Assembly (NCBI RefSeq): GCF_002797855.1
Contig: NZ_PGFB01000005.1
Span: 248,001-312,000, forward strand
From: Compostimonas suwonensis
GTDB taxonomy: Bacteria > Actinomycetota > Actinomycetes > Actinomycetales > Microbacteriaceae
Reading direction: 5' to 3'
DNA: 64,000 nt
Shown: piece after piece, positions 28,178 through 38,230 of the stretch
Numbering within the stretch: the first letter of the stretch is position 1
Layout of the letters: each line of letters begins with the position of its first letter
Program-made: the position numbers and the translations under genes
Notes under the pieces: model-generated
Told to the model about the DNA's origin: nothing
Seen by the model: the letters and a program-made list of their open reading frames with translations, nothing else
The model's database searches: none

Positions 28178-29530
28178 TTATTCGTCGGCACGCTCGATGG
28201 CGGGCACGGTGTAGCGGCCATCGAGGATGTCGGACCCCGGGCCATACAGACGCAGGATGGGCCGGAACAGACCGTCGGGCGCGGGGAGCCAGTTGGCGGG
28301 TGCCGCGGGATCCGTCGGCCGCACGTGGCTCATCGTGATCGTTATGGCACCGTCGTCATCTTCGACGATACCCGTCGTGCGATCCCCGAGCGAGTACCGC
28401 TCGATCTCGTTGGAGACGAGGAAGAAATCCGGCAGGTCGTACATCGTGAGCGACCAGAACGCCGAGACAGGAGGCGTCGGGGCGAGCCTGAGCCTGTAGC
28501 TGTGGCTGCCGTGCAGCGGTTCGCCATCGCTGTCGACATAGGTCATCGGATAGGAGGCCTCATAGCCGTGGTTGCCCCACAGACCGGCGAGGGCAGCGGC
28601 GGCGCGTTGACCGATGCGCGTGCGGAGATCGGAGATCCGCCATTCCGGGGAGTCGATCGTGCCGATGCCGAAGTAGTCGTCGTTGTAGTCGAAGATGTGA
28701 GTCGTGACCTTCCAGCCATCGACTTCGGGGGTCCCCGCCCCGGAATGCAATGCGTCGACGAGTCCCTGTCTGGCGGTCGCCATCCCGGCGCGGAGGGCCT
28801 CCGCGAGCTCGGCGGCCGGATCGATATAGGGCGACCGCGATTCGAGGAGGCCGAGCGGGGCGAAGCTCTCCAGGAGCTGTGAGTACTGCGGGGCCGCTGG
28901 GAAGGCCGCGAGCCACACCCGGAACTTCTCCCAGAAGTCGAGGCCTTCGGCGACCCCGGATTCCGGAGTGGGGATGCCCTCGGGATCAGCGGGCGCCGGG
29001 GTCAGCGGGGTGAGGGTGAACTGCTCCTGCAGGTCCCGCACAGCGAGCAGGTCGCTCTCGCCGTCGCATGCGATCCGGCCGACGATGTTCCCGACACGGG
29101 TCGGGAACTCGACGACGGTGCGCCCGCCCGCGTCGCCGTGCCATCCCGCCGGTACGAGCAAGAACTCGGCCTCCGCTGTGCCGGTTGCCCGCAAGCCGAT
29201 GTAGGCGAAGTTGTCGGTCCACGCCGAGACGAACTGCAGCACGTAGTACCGGCCCTGCGTGTCGGGCACGTGCAGAACGAGCGGCCCGACGCTGAGATCG
29301 ACGGTCGACATCAGATAGACCGTGTCGTTGTTGATCGATACGAAGGTGTCCTGCGGGCCGGCGAGACTCGTCGCTCGGCTGAAGGTGTTGTAGGGCGCCG
29401 CCGGAGCAGCGCCGATGCCCGTCTCCACGTTGCGCAGGGCCTGCTCGAGATCGAACACGAGCGGGAACCCCACGAGATAGGCTTCCGCGGCGAGTTCCGC
29501 GAGGCTTCGGTCGTCGTCGACTGTCTGCAT
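28178..29530 (-). CDS. DUF1254/DUF1214 family protein
   Basis: This 450-residue protein has the DUF1254 half (YNTFSRATSLAGPQDTFVSINNDTVYLMSTVDLS, then VLHVPDTQGRYYVLQFVSAWTDNFAYIG) and the DUF1214 half (YRLRLAPTPPVSAFWSLTMYDLPDFFLV...YSLGDRT). No signal peptide is seen, although many relatives are secreted. The biochemical role of the family is unknown. ATG 29530 has AGAAGG and AGAGG upstream. Its place between xfp and pta suggests it is co-transcribed with the acetyl-phosphate pathway. Confidence 0.85.
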   Translation of the reverse strand: MQTVDDDRSLAELAAEAYLVGFPLVFDLEQALRNVETGIGAAPAAPYNTFSRATSLAGPQDTFVSINNDTVYLMSTVDLSVGPLVLHVPDTQGRYYVLQFVSAWTDNFAYIGLRATGTAEAEFLLVPAGWHGDAGGRTVVEFPTRVGNIVGRIACDGESDLLAVRDLQEQFTLTPLTPAPADPEGIPTPESGVAEGLDFWEKFRVWLAAFPAAPQYSQLLESFAPLGLLESRSPYIDPAAELAEALRAGMATARQGLVDALHSGAGTPEVDGWKVTTHIFDYNDDYFGIGTIDSPEWRISDLRTRIGQRAAAALAGLWGNHGYEASYPMTYVDSDGEPLHGSHSYRLRLAPTPPVSAFWSLTMYDLPDFFLVSNEIERYSLGDRTTGIVEDDDGAITITMSHVRPTDPAAPANWLPAPDGLFRPILRLYGPGSDILDGRYTVPAIERADE

Positions 29531-29619
29531 GGTGCCTCTTCCTTCTCGTGATCGATGGGCGCCTGATTCTCGGTGTCTCCCGGGGATCCCGGATGCCGCG
29601 GCGGCAGGCCTCGCCGGGC

Positions 29620-32163
29620 TCAGACGTTGTCGCTGCCGGTGTCGTCGGTGCGCTCGGTCGCCGACTCCTGGCTGTGCCCCTGCGAGCCGGCCCACGACCA
29701 GTCGGTGACCTCGGGGAGGTCCTCGCCGTGCTCGCGGGTGTACTGGCGCGCGTGCAGTCGCGCGTCCTGCATCCTCTGCCGCAGGCCGGCCTGACTGCTC
29801 GCGAGGCCCGGCACCCGGTCGATGACGTCGATCACCAGGTGGTAGCGGTCGAGGTCGTTGAGCATGACCATGTCGAACGGCGTCGTCGTCGTGCCCTCCT
29901 CTTTGTAGCCGCGCACGTGCAGATTGGCGTGGGCGGCCCGCCGGTAGGTGAGCCGGTGGATGAGCCAGGGGTAGCCGTGGTACGCGAAGACGATCGGGCG
30001 GTCGCTCGTGAAGATCGTGTCGAACTCCCGGTCGCTCAGCCCGTGCGGGTGCTCGCGCACGTCTTGCAGCCGCATGAGGTCGACGACGTTGACGACGCGC
30101 ACCTTCAGCCCGGGAAGCTCCCGGCGGAGAATGGATGCCGCGGCGAGCACCTCGAGCGTCGGCACGTCGCCCGCGCAGCCGAGCACGACGTCGGGCTGCT
30201 CGCCCGCTACCTCGGTGCCGGCCCACTCCCATATGCCGAGGCCGCGCGTGCAGTGGGCGATCGCGGCATCCATGTCGAGCCATTGCGGCGACGGCTGCTT
30301 GCCGGCCACGACGACGTTCACGTAGTCGACGGACCGCAGGCAGTGGTCGTAGGTCGAGAGCAGCGTGTTGGCGTCCGGCGGCAGGTAGACCCGCACGACG
30401 TCGGCCTTCTTGTTGACGACGTGGTCGATGAAGCCCGGGTCCTGGTGGCTGAAGCCGTTGTGGTCCTGCCGCCAGACGTGGCTCGAGAGCAGGTAGTTGA
30501 GGCTCGATACCGGCCGGCGCCACGGGATGTCGCGGCTCACCTTGAGCCATTTGGCGTGCTGGTTGAACATCGAGTCGACGATGTGGATGAACGCCTCGTA
30601 GGAGTTCATGAGCCCGTGCCGACCGGTCAGCAGGTAGCCTTCGAGCCAGCCCTGGCACTGGTGCTCGCTCAGCACCTCCATGATGCGGCCGGCGCGGGCG
30701 AGGTGCTCGTCGACGGGGAGCACCTCGGCGTTCCACTGCTTGTCGCTGTACTCGTAGACCGCGGGGGCGAGGCGGTTGGAGGCCGTCTCGTCGGGGCCGA
30801 AGATCCGGAAGTTGTCGGGGTTGTCGCGGATGACGTCGGCGAGCCATCCGCCGAGCGTCCTCGTCGCCTCGCCGCTGACCGCGCCCGGCTCCTCGACGGC
30901 GACGGCGTAGTCGCGGAAGTCGGGCAGTGCGAGCTCGCGGCGCAGGAGGCCGCCGTTGGCGTGCGGGGTCGCACTCATCCGCAGCTCGCCGTCGGGGGCC
31001 AGCCGGGTGACGAGCTCGACCGGGGCGCCCGTCTCGTCGAAGAGCTCCTCGGGGCGGTACTTCCGCATCCAGTCCTCGAGGATGCGCGTGTGCGCCTCCG
31101 TGTCGCGCGCGTTCGCGAGCGGCACCTGGTGGGCGCGCCAGGTGTTCTCGACCGGCAGCCCGTCGATCTCGGCGGGGCAGGTCCAGCCTTTCGGCGTGCG
31201 GAGGATGATCATCGGCCAGGCCGGGCGCGTCGTGTCGCCCTCTGCGGCCTTCCGCTTGATCTCGGCGATCTCGTTGAGCACCATGTCGAGGGTCTGGGCC
31301 ATCCGCTCGTGCACGAGCGCCGGATCCTCGCCGTCGAAGCCCCCGCTCACGACGTGCGGGGTGTGACCGTAGCCCCGCATGAGCTCGAGCAGCTCGTCCT
31401 CGGGGATGCGCGCGAGCACCGTCGGGTTGGCGATCTTGTAGCCGTTGAGGTGCAGGATCGGCAGCACCACGCCGTCGTGCAGCGGGTCGAGGAACTTGTT
31501 GGAGTGCCACGCGGTCGCGAGCGGGCCGGTCTCGGCCTCCCCGTCTCCGATGACCGTCGCCACGAGCAGCTCGGGGTTGTCGAAGGCGGCCCCGTAGGCG
31601 TGGCTGAGCGAGTAGCCCAGCTCGCCGCCCTCGTTGATGGAGCCCGGCGTCTCGGGGGCGGCGTGGCTCGGGATGCCGCCCGGGAACGAGAACTGCCGGA
31701 AGAGCTTGCGCACGCCGTCGGTGCTCTGGTCGATGCCGGAGTAGATCTCGGAGTAGGTGCCGTCGAGGTAGGCGTTGGCGACCATGCCGGGCCCGCCGTG
31801 ACCGGGGCCCGCGATGTAGATCGTGCTCTGCTCGCGCTCGCGGATGACGCGGTTGAGGTGCGCGTAGATGAAGTTGAGGCCCGGTGTCGTGCCCCAGTGG
31901 CCGAGCAGCCGGGGCTTGATGTCGTCGCGCTCGAGCGGGCGCTCGAGCAGCGGGTTGTCGAGCAGGTAGATCTGGCCGATGCTCAGGTAGTTCGCGGCAC
32001 GCCACCAGGCGTCGACGCTCGCGAGGGTGTCGGCGCCGAGCGGTCGCACCTGGCGCCGGGGCCAGGCCTGCTGCACGGGGTCGGCCACCGCCTCACCGCG
32101 CGCGCCCGCCCTGCCGCGAGAAGCAGAGGATGTGGTCGATCGGGTGGATGTGCGGATTGCCAT
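29620..32163 (-). CDS. xfp: Xylulose-5-phosphate/fructose-6-phosphate phosphoketolase
   Basis: This thiamine-diphosphate enzyme splits xylulose 5-phosphate (and often fructose 6-phosphate) with phosphate into acetyl phosphate and an aldose phosphate. It has 847 residues. [46 protein letters not shown] and [10 protein letters not shown] (the ThDP/Mg motif) are all present, as are [17 protein letters not shown] and LPPDANTLL in the later domains. ATG 32163 has a strong GGAGGT. It leads the operon with a DUF1254 gene, pta and ackA. Confidence 0.97.
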   Translation of the reverse strand: MAIRTSTRSTTSSASRGRAGARGEAVADPVQQAWPRRQVRPLGADTLASVDAWWRAANYLSIGQIYLLDNPLLERPLERDDIKPRLLGHWGTTPGLNFIYAHLNRVIREREQSTIYIAGPGHGGPGMVANAYLDGTYSEIYSGIDQSTDGVRKLFRQFSFPGGIPSHAAPETPGSINEGGELGYSLSHAYGAAFDNPELLVATVIGDGEAETGPLATAWHSNKFLDPLHDGVVLPILHLNGYKIANPTVLARIPEDELLELMRGYGHTPHVVSGGFDGEDPALVHERMAQTLDMVLNEIAEIKRKAAEGDTTRPAWPMIILRTPKGWTCPAEIDGLPVENTWRAHQVPLANARDTEAHTRILEDWMRKYRPEELFDETGAPVELVTRLAPDGELRMSATPHANGGLLRRELALPDFRDYAVAVEEPGAVSGEATRTLGGWLADVIRDNPDNFRIFGPDETASNRLAPAVYEYSDKQWNAEVLPVDEHLARAGRIMEVLSEHQCQGWLEGYLLTGRHGLMNSYEAFIHIVDSMFNQHAKWLKVSRDIPWRRPVSSLNYLLSSHVWRQDHNGFSHQDPGFIDHVVNKKADVVRVYLPPDANTLLSTYDHCLRSVDYVNVVVAGKQPSPQWLDMDAAIAHCTRGLGIWEWAGTEVAGEQPDVVLGCAGDVPTLEVLAAASILRRELPGLKVRVVNVVDLMRLQDVREHPHGLSDREFDTIFTSDRPIVFAYHGYPWLIHRLTYRRAAHANLHVRGYKEEGTTTTPFDMVMLNDLDRYHLVIDVIDRVPGLASSQAGLRQRMQDARLHARQYTREHGEDLPEVTDWSWAGSQGHSQESATERTDDTGSDNV

Positions 32164-32567
32164 CGAGACCTCCGTGAGAGTGGCATCCCACTGAGATGGG
32201 ACACGTCTCAATCCTAGGGAGGCGGCTCTCCCGGGCCTAGGGACTTTATGCCCCGTCTGCGCCCGCTCGTGCCCCGTCATGAAACGCCCGAGCGCGGGTT
32301 TGTTGCCGACCGCTGCCCTTCGACGCTCGTCGCTCGCGAACAAACCCGCGCTCGACGCCGGAGCACACGGCGGCACAAAAAAAGGACCCCCCGCGCACCC
32401 GCCAGAGCCCGGTTACCCTTGCTACGTTTCCGTCCTGGGGGAGTTGGCCTGGATGGCGCCACGCGGGGAGCCGTCGTCCAGTTTACTCGACGCGCCGATT
32501 GTTCCGGTACGACTTGAAACGCGGGGGCGAGCGGCGTTGACTGGAGGCGACGAGAGAAGGGTCACCC
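32164..32567. promoter_or_regulatory. Divergent control region of xfp and the NAD(P)-binding gene
   Basis: This 404-bp gap holds no convincing gene. It contains inverted repeat D (32290-32353) and, close to the xfp start, a small palindrome TCCCA-N6-TGGGA at about 32189-32205. The latter could be an operator for xfp. No clear sigma-70 promoter could be picked. Confidence 0.35.
32290..32353. repeat. Intergenic inverted repeat D (15-bp perfect arms)
   Basis: GAGCGCGGGTTTGTT at 32290-32304 is perfectly inverted at 32339-32353 around a 34-nt loop. It lies between divergent genes, so a terminator role is unlikely. Confidence 0.8.
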
Positions 32568-33221
32568 ATGAGAGTCGCCATCGCCGGAGGGCACGGCAAG
32601 ATCGCCCTCATCCTCGAGAAACTGCTCGCCGACGCCGGCCACGAGGCCATCGCGATCGTGCGCAACCCGGAGCACGGCTCCGATGTGCTCGTGGCGGGCG
32701 GAATCCCCATCGTCGTCGACCTCGAGGCGACGGATGCCGCGACCCTCGCCGCGGATCTCGCCGGTGTCGACGCGGTCGTCTTCGCCGCGGGTGCGGGCGC
32801 CGGCAGCACCGCCGAGCGCAAGGACACCGTCGACCGCGACGGCGCGATACTGCTCGCCGACGCGGCGGAGAGCGCCGGCATCCGCCGTTACGTGCTCGTC
32901 TCGGCGATGGGCGCCGACGGCTTCGACCCCGACTCCGACGACATCTTCCAGATCTACCTGCGCGCGAAGAGCGAGGCCGACGCGAACCTGCGCGCCCGCG
33001 ACCTCGACTGGACGATCGTGCGCCCCGGCGGCCTCCTCGACGAGCCCGCCACCGGGCGTGTGAGCCTCGGCGAGAGCACCGGGCGGGGAACGATCCCCCG
33101 GGCGGACGTCGCGGCGCTCGTCTTCGCGGCCCTCACCGACGGCTACGGCGTGCGCACCCAGTTCGAGGCGATCAGCGGCGACGTTCCGCTCGTCGAGGCC
33201 CTCGCCGCCGTCAAGTACTGA
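32568..33221 (+). CDS. NAD(P)-binding atypical SDR protein
   Basis: This 217-residue single Rossmann-domain protein is of the NAD(P)H-binding/NmrA-like group: VAIAGGHGKIALILEKLL at the N-terminus (glycine-rich loop), VRNPEHGSDV, VVFAAGAGAGS, then YVLVSAMGADG and DWTIVRPGGLLDEPATG. The classical Y-x3-K pair is not obvious, as in relatives that sense redox state or act as flavin or quinone reductases. AGAAGGG precedes the ATG by 6 nt. Its substrate is unknown. Confidence 0.85.
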   Translation: MRVAIAGGHGKIALILEKLLADAGHEAIAIVRNPEHGSDVLVAGGIPIVVDLEATDAATLAADLAGVDAVVFAAGAGAGSTAERKDTVDRDGAILLADAAESAGIRRYVLVSAMGADGFDPDSDDIFQIYLRAKSEADANLRARDLDWTIVRPGGLLDEPATGRVSLGESTGRGTIPRADVAALVFAALTDGYGVRTQFEAISGDVPLVEALAAVKY

Positions 33222-33247
33222 GCCGATCACGTGCTGAGCCGATTCGA

Positions 33248-33300
33248 CGGCTCGCGGCCGGCTTCGACCGGCTCGCGGCCGGTTTCCTGCGGCTCACGGC
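33248..33300. repeat. 21-bp tandem repeat
   Basis: CGGCTCGCGGCCGG plus 7 more bases occurs at 33248-33268, again with small changes at 33269-33289, and in part from 33290. It is non-coding, between the NAD(P)-binding gene and the tRNA. Confidence 0.7.
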
Positions 33301-33388
33301 TCCTGCCCCGGATGCCGCGGCAACGGCGACCCGAACGACCAGGTAAGATCGTCTCTGGCCATTCACGCTCCGGCGCGGGTGGTTGCCA

Positions 33389-33473
33389 GGAGAATTCGCC
33401 TAGTGGCCTATGGCGCACGCTTGGAAAGCGTGTTGGGTGCAAGCCCTCGGGGGTTCGAATCCCCCATTCTCCG
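33389..33473 (+). tRNA. tRNA-Ser (GGA)
   Basis: The acceptor stem GGAGAAT pairs with ATTCTCC. The anticodon stem CACGC/GCGTG encloses loop TTGGAAA with anticodon GGA, reading UCC/UCU. A long variable arm follows, as expected for serine, then the T arm with GGTTCGAATCC. The discriminator base is G. CA follows but the 3' CCA is not fully encoded. A TAAGAT -10-like box lies about 40 bp upstream. Confidence 0.96.
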
Positions 33474-33754
33474 CAGATTTCCGAGCCGCTCGACGACGTC
33501 CAGATCCGCGTAATGACGCCGAGGTCGGCTAGTAGCGGCAGCGCGCCTGCAGGATGACCACGTACACATCGTCCACCGATGCGACGCCACCACGCGCCCC
33601 CGAGCTCATGCTGGAGCGGCTCCGGCTCGCCGGCTCCGTCGAACGGATCGCCACGCAGCACCCCCACACCGGGTGTCCCCCTAAATGCCGCTATCCGGGG
33701 GTGCCCCGTTGTTGTCACAATCGAGGTCGGGCAAAAGGCTGTACAAGGGGTTCG

Positions 33755-34315
33755 ATGACGCAGATACCGGTGAACGGCACCTCTGCGCGCGTCCTCCGCC
33801 CCCTCGGCCATCTGTTTCGCCAGGGGGTCATCGCGGCGCTGGCCCTCCTCGTGCCGCTGTTCGCGGTGCTGTTCTGGCTCACGATCCCCTCCGGCCGCTG
33901 GGTTCCCGTGCTCGTGGTGCTCGTCGTCGTCATCATCGTCGGCCTGTTCGCGGCCATCTCGTACTTCACCTCGACCTTCTCGATCGACGAGAACGGCGTG
34001 ACCGAGCGGGGGTTCTTCGGGCGCAAGGTCCACGTGAGCAAGAGCGAGGTCGCGAGCATCGTCGAAGCGGACGTCTACCACGGCAACACCCTCGACACCC
34101 TGCCGCACCTCTTCATCTGCGACGACGAGGGGCGGGCCCTGCTCAGGATGCGGGGGCAGTTCTGGTCGCGCGAGAACATGGACACCCTGCGCGAGGAGTT
34201 CGACGTGCCCGTGCACTTCATCGGGGAGCCGCTCACGGTCGGAGAGCTCTCCCGCACGCACCCGAACCTCGTGTACTGGTTCGAGCGCCGGCCGGTCTTC
34301 CGCTACCAGCCGTAG
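33755..34315 (+). CDS. Two-helix membrane protein with PH-like domain
   Basis: This 186-residue protein has two membrane segments near residues 25-45 and 50-70, with a short loop between (TIPSGRW). A soluble domain follows, starting STFSIDENGVTERGFFGRKVHVSKSEVASIVEAD, the pattern of bacterial PH-like domains in small membrane proteins. The function is unknown. ATG 33755 is chosen for AAGGGG just upstream; an earlier in-frame ATG at 33554 has no signal. It overlaps the convergent SRPBCC gene by 13 bp. Confidence 0.75.
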   Translation: MTQIPVNGTSARVLRPLGHLFRQGVIAALALLVPLFAVLFWLTIPSGRWVPVLVVLVVVIIVGLFAAISYFTSTFSIDENGVTERGFFGRKVHVSKSEVASIVEADVYHGNTLDTLPHLFICDDEGRALLRMRGQFWSRENMDTLREEFDVPVHFIGEPLTVGELSRTHPNLVYWFERRPVFRYQP

Positions 34316-34758
34316 TCGATCGTCTTCCCCGTCTCGGCGAAGGTCTTGAGCGCCGAGAGCACCCGCGGCCAGTTCTCGACGGTTCCGTCGTGGTTCGGGT
34401 GGCCGTCGCTCCACTCGTCGTTCACGAAGGTGAGCGCCGTGACGCCAGGGGTCACGGGCTCGAGGGTCCAGGTCATCCTGCTGGAGAGCTCCGCATGGTT
34501 GTCGCCGTAGCTCGGGCCGGGGTGCTCGCTCAGGCTCAGCAGCCGCCCCGGCTCCACGGCGAGCACCTCGCCGTAGACGTGCACGGTCTCCTCGCCCTCG
34601 TTGCCCGGCCCGACGTACTCGTAGCCGGCCCCCACCGTGAGCTCGGAGCGCAGGACCGAGCCGAACATCACCGCTCGGTTGCCCTCGTCGCCGACCACGG
34701 CATCCCACACCTGCTCGGCGGGCGCGTTCACGTACAGGGTCATCGCAAATGGTTCCAT
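34303..34758 (-). CDS. SRPBCC (AHSA1/START-like) family protein
   Basis: This 151-residue protein has the helix-grip fold pattern: MTLYVNAPAEQVWDAVV at the start, then beta strands (YEYVGPGNEGEETVHVYGEVLAVEPGRLLSLSEH) and a final long helix (NWPRVLSALKTFAETGK). Such proteins bind small hydrophobic ligands; the ligand here is unknown. ATG 34758 has GAGGAG upstream. It converges on the PH-like gene. Confidence 0.85.
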   Translation of the reverse strand: MEPFAMTLYVNAPAEQVWDAVVGDEGNRAVMFGSVLRSELTVGAGYEYVGPGNEGEETVHVYGEVLAVEPGRLLSLSEHPGPSYGDNHAELSSRMTWTLEPVTPGVTALTFVNDEWSDGHPNHDGTVENWPRVLSALKTFAETGKTIDYGW

Positions 34759-34895
34759 GGTGCTCTCCTCGGCCGAATCCGTTCGATGCCACAACGCTAC
34801 GGATGCCGCGACCGCACGTCGTGAAAAAACGCGACGCCCGGCGCCCCGCCCCGTTTCCCGGCGCCCTCGTGACCACGCGCCCCCGCGCCCACGCA

Positions 34896-34944
34896 CGACG
34901 GCCGGGCGGTCAGGCCTCTGACAGGCCCGGCCACCCGGCCGTCG
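34896..34944. terminator. Hairpin after the M64 peptidase gene
   Basis: CGACGGCCGGGCGG at 34896-34909 pairs with 34931-34944 with one mismatch. It lies just past the stop of the minus-strand peptidase gene (34961). No U-tract is present. Confidence 0.6.
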
Positions 34945-34960
34945 CCGTATGCCGCGGAGG

Positions 34961-37900
34961 CTACCTCTTCAGGCCATCCGCCCGCGTGCGGTGCCGGCGC
35001 ACCCCGAGCAGCGCCCCACCGCCGCCGAGGAGCAGGAGCACGAGCAGCGGGGTCAGCCCGAGGTCGTACCCGGTGGACGGCAGGCTTCCCGGCTCGTCGC
35101 CCGCGGTGCCGCCGGGCTCGGTGACCTCGCCGGCCGAGTCGATGCCTGGATCCGTACCCGGGTCGCTACCCGGATCCGTACCGGGATCAGTACCAGGATC
35201 AGTCCCGGGATCGGTGCCCGGGTCAGTCCCGGGATCGGTCCCCGGGTCAGTCCCCGGATCAGTCCCCGGGTCGGTCCCGGGATCCGCGTCGATCGTCACG
35301 GCGACCCAGCCGATCAGATCGCCGAAGGAGTCCTGCACGCTCAGCCGGTAGCTTCCGGGCTCGAGGTCGTCGATGCCGAGCTCGATCCGCCCCTCCGCAT
35401 CTGCGAGGACGACGCCGCGCGGCTCTGCCCCCGGGTAGAGGTGCACCACGAACTCGTCCGCCTGCTCAGCGCCGGGGATCGGGATGGTGACGACGCCGCC
35501 CTCCCGGGTCGCGACGAGTCCGCCCTGGTCGGCGTCGTTCAGCTCCTCCGGGGCGGTGACCACGGGCGCTTCGGCGAGGGTCGTCTCGAGCTCGGCGCAG
35601 TCGCCGGCCTTCGATCCCGCCAGGGCGTTCAGCGCGCCGAAATCGCTCACGGCCGCGCTGTTGTCGGCGCAGTCGAGCGACCCGAAGATCGTGTTGCCGC
35701 TGAGGATCGGGCCGTACTCGCCCGCGAGCCTGCTGAAGCGCTCGTTCGCCGTGACCTGCGTGTTGCCGGTCAGCTCCAGGCCCCGGCGGAAGGTGTTGCC
35801 CGCCGCCGTGACGTCGCTCGCCACGTCGGAGATGCTCGTGGCGCCCTTCACGGTCGTTCCGAAGATCTGGAACGCCGCGGCGTCCGAGACGTCCAGGGCG
35901 CCGTCGATCACGCTGTCGCGCACGACGACGGAAGCGCCCTCAGCAACGGTCAGACCGCCCGCGATGTGCGCATCCGTGATGCAGATCACGCCGTCGGCCA
36001 CCGTCAGCGCGGCGAGATCGCCCGTGCGCGTCGTCGTGCACTCCAGGAGCTCGCCCGGCAGCACCGTCGCCTTGTAGGCCTCGGCGTCGCCGATGTTGCC
36101 GACCGGGTCGATCGCCCGGTGCTCCACGCGGTGCGTGCCGAATCCGGGCACGAAACCGCCGAGCGGATGATCGTCGGGCAGTGTCTGCTCGAAGGCCGCC
36201 TTGCTCAGGCCGCCGGAGCCGAGGTTGCCGTAGGTGAGCGCCTTCAGGTCCGTTCCGGAGTGGCGGAACTCGAACGGCGAGTCGGGCATCGGCTGCTCGG
36301 GGAAGCCCGAGTAGTTGTACCAGCCGTCGCCGTCGAGACGCAGCTGCCCCACGACGTAGCGCTTGCCGTCGTAGCCGTCAGTGCTGTCGACGGGGTCGAG
36401 CTTCATGTCCCAGCCGTTGAAGTAGACGCCGTGCTCCTCGTCGTCGTTCAGGTCGACGAGCGACTCGGAGAGCGTGCGCGGCGCCGTGGGCAGAACCGCG
36501 TCGACCTTCCACGACATCGTCGAGCGGGGGGCGTTGGGGTTCGCCGGATCGGAGACGGTCGCGGTCAGGTCGTAGGTGCCGCTCGCGAGGTCCCGGGCCT
36601 TCAGATCGAGAACCGTGCGCGGCCCGGTCTGGACCTCTTTCCCGTCGAGCGTCCAGGTCACGACGGGAACGCGGTCGCTGGGGTGGGTCGTGCGCACGAA
36701 CACCATCTCGTCTTTCGCGAGGGGCTGGGTGGTCGAGCTGCCGGAGGTGATCTGCGCACCGGGTGCCGACGGCACGACGTCCTCCGCGCCGATCGTCCAC
36801 GTGCGTCTCTGCACGAATCGCGGCCCCTCGAAGCCGGAGTCGGTGGCGGCGTTGTTCGTCGAGGGGTTGCGCACCCAGTCGATGCCGTCGGGCCCGACCG
36901 GGTCGCGCACCTCGGCGACGACCGTCGTGCCCTCGGGCAGGGCGAAGTCGCCGAGGTCGATGCTGCGCTCGCTGCCGGAGGCGATCACCGGGCCCGTGGG
37001 GCCGCCGGTGCGCCAGGTGACCGTGAGGTCGTGGAAGCGGGGCTGCCCGGCCTCCGTCCACAGGGCGCTGCCCGCGGGGACCGTGCCCTCGGGCGTCGAC
37101 GTGACGACCATCGCGCCCGAGTCGCGCATGCCGGTGATCCTGGCGACCATGTGCTCACGGCCGACCTGGTCGAACTCGAAGCCCACCCAGCGCATCATGG
37201 AGTGCTCGCTCGGCCGCCGCTGACCGCAGGGGTACGTTCCGCCGCTCTCGTAGAGCCCGATCTTCCCGCCCGAGATGCTCTCCTCGCCGAGCCAGCGGAA
37301 CCACTTGTGCTGGTCGGCGATCATCTGCTCTTCGGAGGTGTAGGTCGTGTGGTGGAAGCTCGTGCGTGCCTCGGTGCCCGTGTAGCAGTCCCGCACGACG
37401 TCGCGCGAGCTGTAGGGGTACTCGTCCGTGGTGTTGCCGAGGGAGTGGCCCAGCTCGTGCAGCGAGATCACGGGGCCCTGCGGCGAACCACCCGAGGTCG
37501 TGGCATCCCGGCCGCCGATGCCGCCGTAGGTGAAGGTGTTCGAGATGGCGAGGGTCTGCAGGTTCTGCGCCGTCCTCGGGATGCCCAGGAGGGGGGCGAT
37601 GTAGGTGTCGAGGATCCGTCGCTGCGCCTGGATGCCGGTCTCGCAGGGATCGACGCCCTCGGGGTACTTGTCGGCCTGCGACTCGCAGTCCGCGGGGGCT
37701 GCGCCGTAGGTGATCCCGCGGGCGAGCGGGTTGTTGCAGCCGCCGAGCGTGAGCCTCAGCGCGGTGTTCTTGGTGGCGATCGGGCCCTCGCGCTCACCGG
37801 TGTCGCGGATCGTGCCGTCGGGATGGCGCTTGCGGCCGTCGGGGTCGCACTGGATCCCGTAGTCGATCGACGCGAGCTGCACGGCGTAGACGTTGATGTA

Positions 37901-38230
37901 GTTCTGATAGCTGTGGAAGGGCTCGGATGCCCACATCACGGCGAGGTTGCGGTCGAGGTCTCCCATAAAGAGGGACTGCTGATCGGCCTGGTAGCCGTCG
38001 CCGAACACGATCAGGTTGAGTCGCTCGGTCGCGGGGCCCGTGACCTGGATCGGCACGACGGTGGGCTCGGGGAGCAGCCCCGGCGCGGCCTCCGCCGCGA
38101 GCCCCGCCAGCGGTTGCTGCGCGGGCGGCGCGGCCGACGCGGCGAGCGCCGATCCTCCCACCACCATCCCCGCGATGACGGCGACCGCCGCGAACATCGC
38201 GGTCATCCTGGTTTTTTTGCGTGGTATCAC
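34961..38230 (-). CDS. Cell-wall-anchored M64 family metallopeptidase
   Basis: This 1089-residue exported protein has a signal peptide (KKTRMTAMFAAVAVIAGMVVGGSALA) and an M64 (IgA-peptidase-like) catalytic domain with LNLIVFGDGYQADQ and zinc motif HELGHSLGNTTDEY (histidines near 258 and 262). Ig-like domains follow, then a beta-repeat region with DSVIDGALDVS-type turns. A spacer of eleven D-P-G-[TSI] repeats leads to the sorting signal LPSTG at about 1050-1054, a hydrophobic segment and RRHR. GTG 38230 is chosen for GAGG 8 nt upstream. It is probably attached by a sortase, which is not in this window. Substrates are unknown. Confidence 0.88.
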   Translation of the reverse strand: MIPRKKTRMTAMFAAVAVIAGMVVGGSALAASAAPPAQQPLAGLAAEAAPGLLPEPTVVPIQVTGPATERLNLIVFGDGYQADQQSLFMGDLDRNLAVMWASEPFHSYQNYINVYAVQLASIDYGIQCDPDGRKRHPDGTIRDTGEREGPIATKNTALRLTLGGCNNPLARGITYGAAPADCESQADKYPEGVDPCETGIQAQRRILDTYIAPLLGIPRTAQNLQTLAISNTFTYGGIGGRDATTSGGSPQGPVISLHELGHSLGNTTDEYPYSSRDVVRDCYTGTEARTSFHHTTYTSEEQMIADQHKWFRWLGEESISGGKIGLYESGGTYPCGQRRPSEHSMMRWVGFEFDQVGREHMVARITGMRDSGAMVVTSTPEGTVPAGSALWTEAGQPRFHDLTVTWRTGGPTGPVIASGSERSIDLGDFALPEGTTVVAEVRDPVGPDGIDWVRNPSTNNAATDSGFEGPRFVQRRTWTIGAEDVVPSAPGAQITSGSSTTQPLAKDEMVFVRTTHPSDRVPVVTWTLDGKEVQTGPRTVLDLKARDLASGTYDLTATVSDPANPNAPRSTMSWKVDAVLPTAPRTLSESLVDLNDDEEHGVYFNGWDMKLDPVDSTDGYDGKRYVVGQLRLDGDGWYNYSGFPEQPMPDSPFEFRHSGTDLKALTYGNLGSGGLSKAAFEQTLPDDHPLGGFVPGFGTHRVEHRAIDPVGNIGDAEAYKATVLPGELLECTTTRTGDLAALTVADGVICITDAHIAGGLTVAEGASVVVRDSVIDGALDVSDAAAFQIFGTTVKGATSISDVASDVTAAGNTFRRGLELTGNTQVTANERFSRLAGEYGPILSGNTIFGSLDCADNSAAVSDFGALNALAGSKAGDCAELETTLAEAPVVTAPEELNDADQGGLVATREGGVVTIPIPGAEQADEFVVHLYPGAEPRGVVLADAEGRIELGIDDLEPGSYRLSVQDSFGDLIGWVAVTIDADPGTDPGTDPGTDPGTDPGTDPGTDPGTDPGTDPGTDPGSDPGTDPGIDSAGEVTEPGGTAGDEPGSLPSTGYDLGLTPLLVLLLLGGGGALLGVRRHRTRADGLKR
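35146..35289. repeat. 12-bp (T/S)DPG-encoding tandem repeat
   Basis: About eleven degenerate 12-bp units encode the Asp-Pro-Gly-Thr spacer just before the wall-anchor region of the M64 protein. Confidence 0.9.

Noticed and set aside
29548-32217. An 889-residue open frame on the plus strand
   Set aside because: It is antisense to xfp, whose product is recognised in full.
35146-35289. Possible CRISPR-like array
   Set aside because: The repeats are 12 bp, in frame and contiguous, encoding the DPG spacer; no spacers or cas genes.
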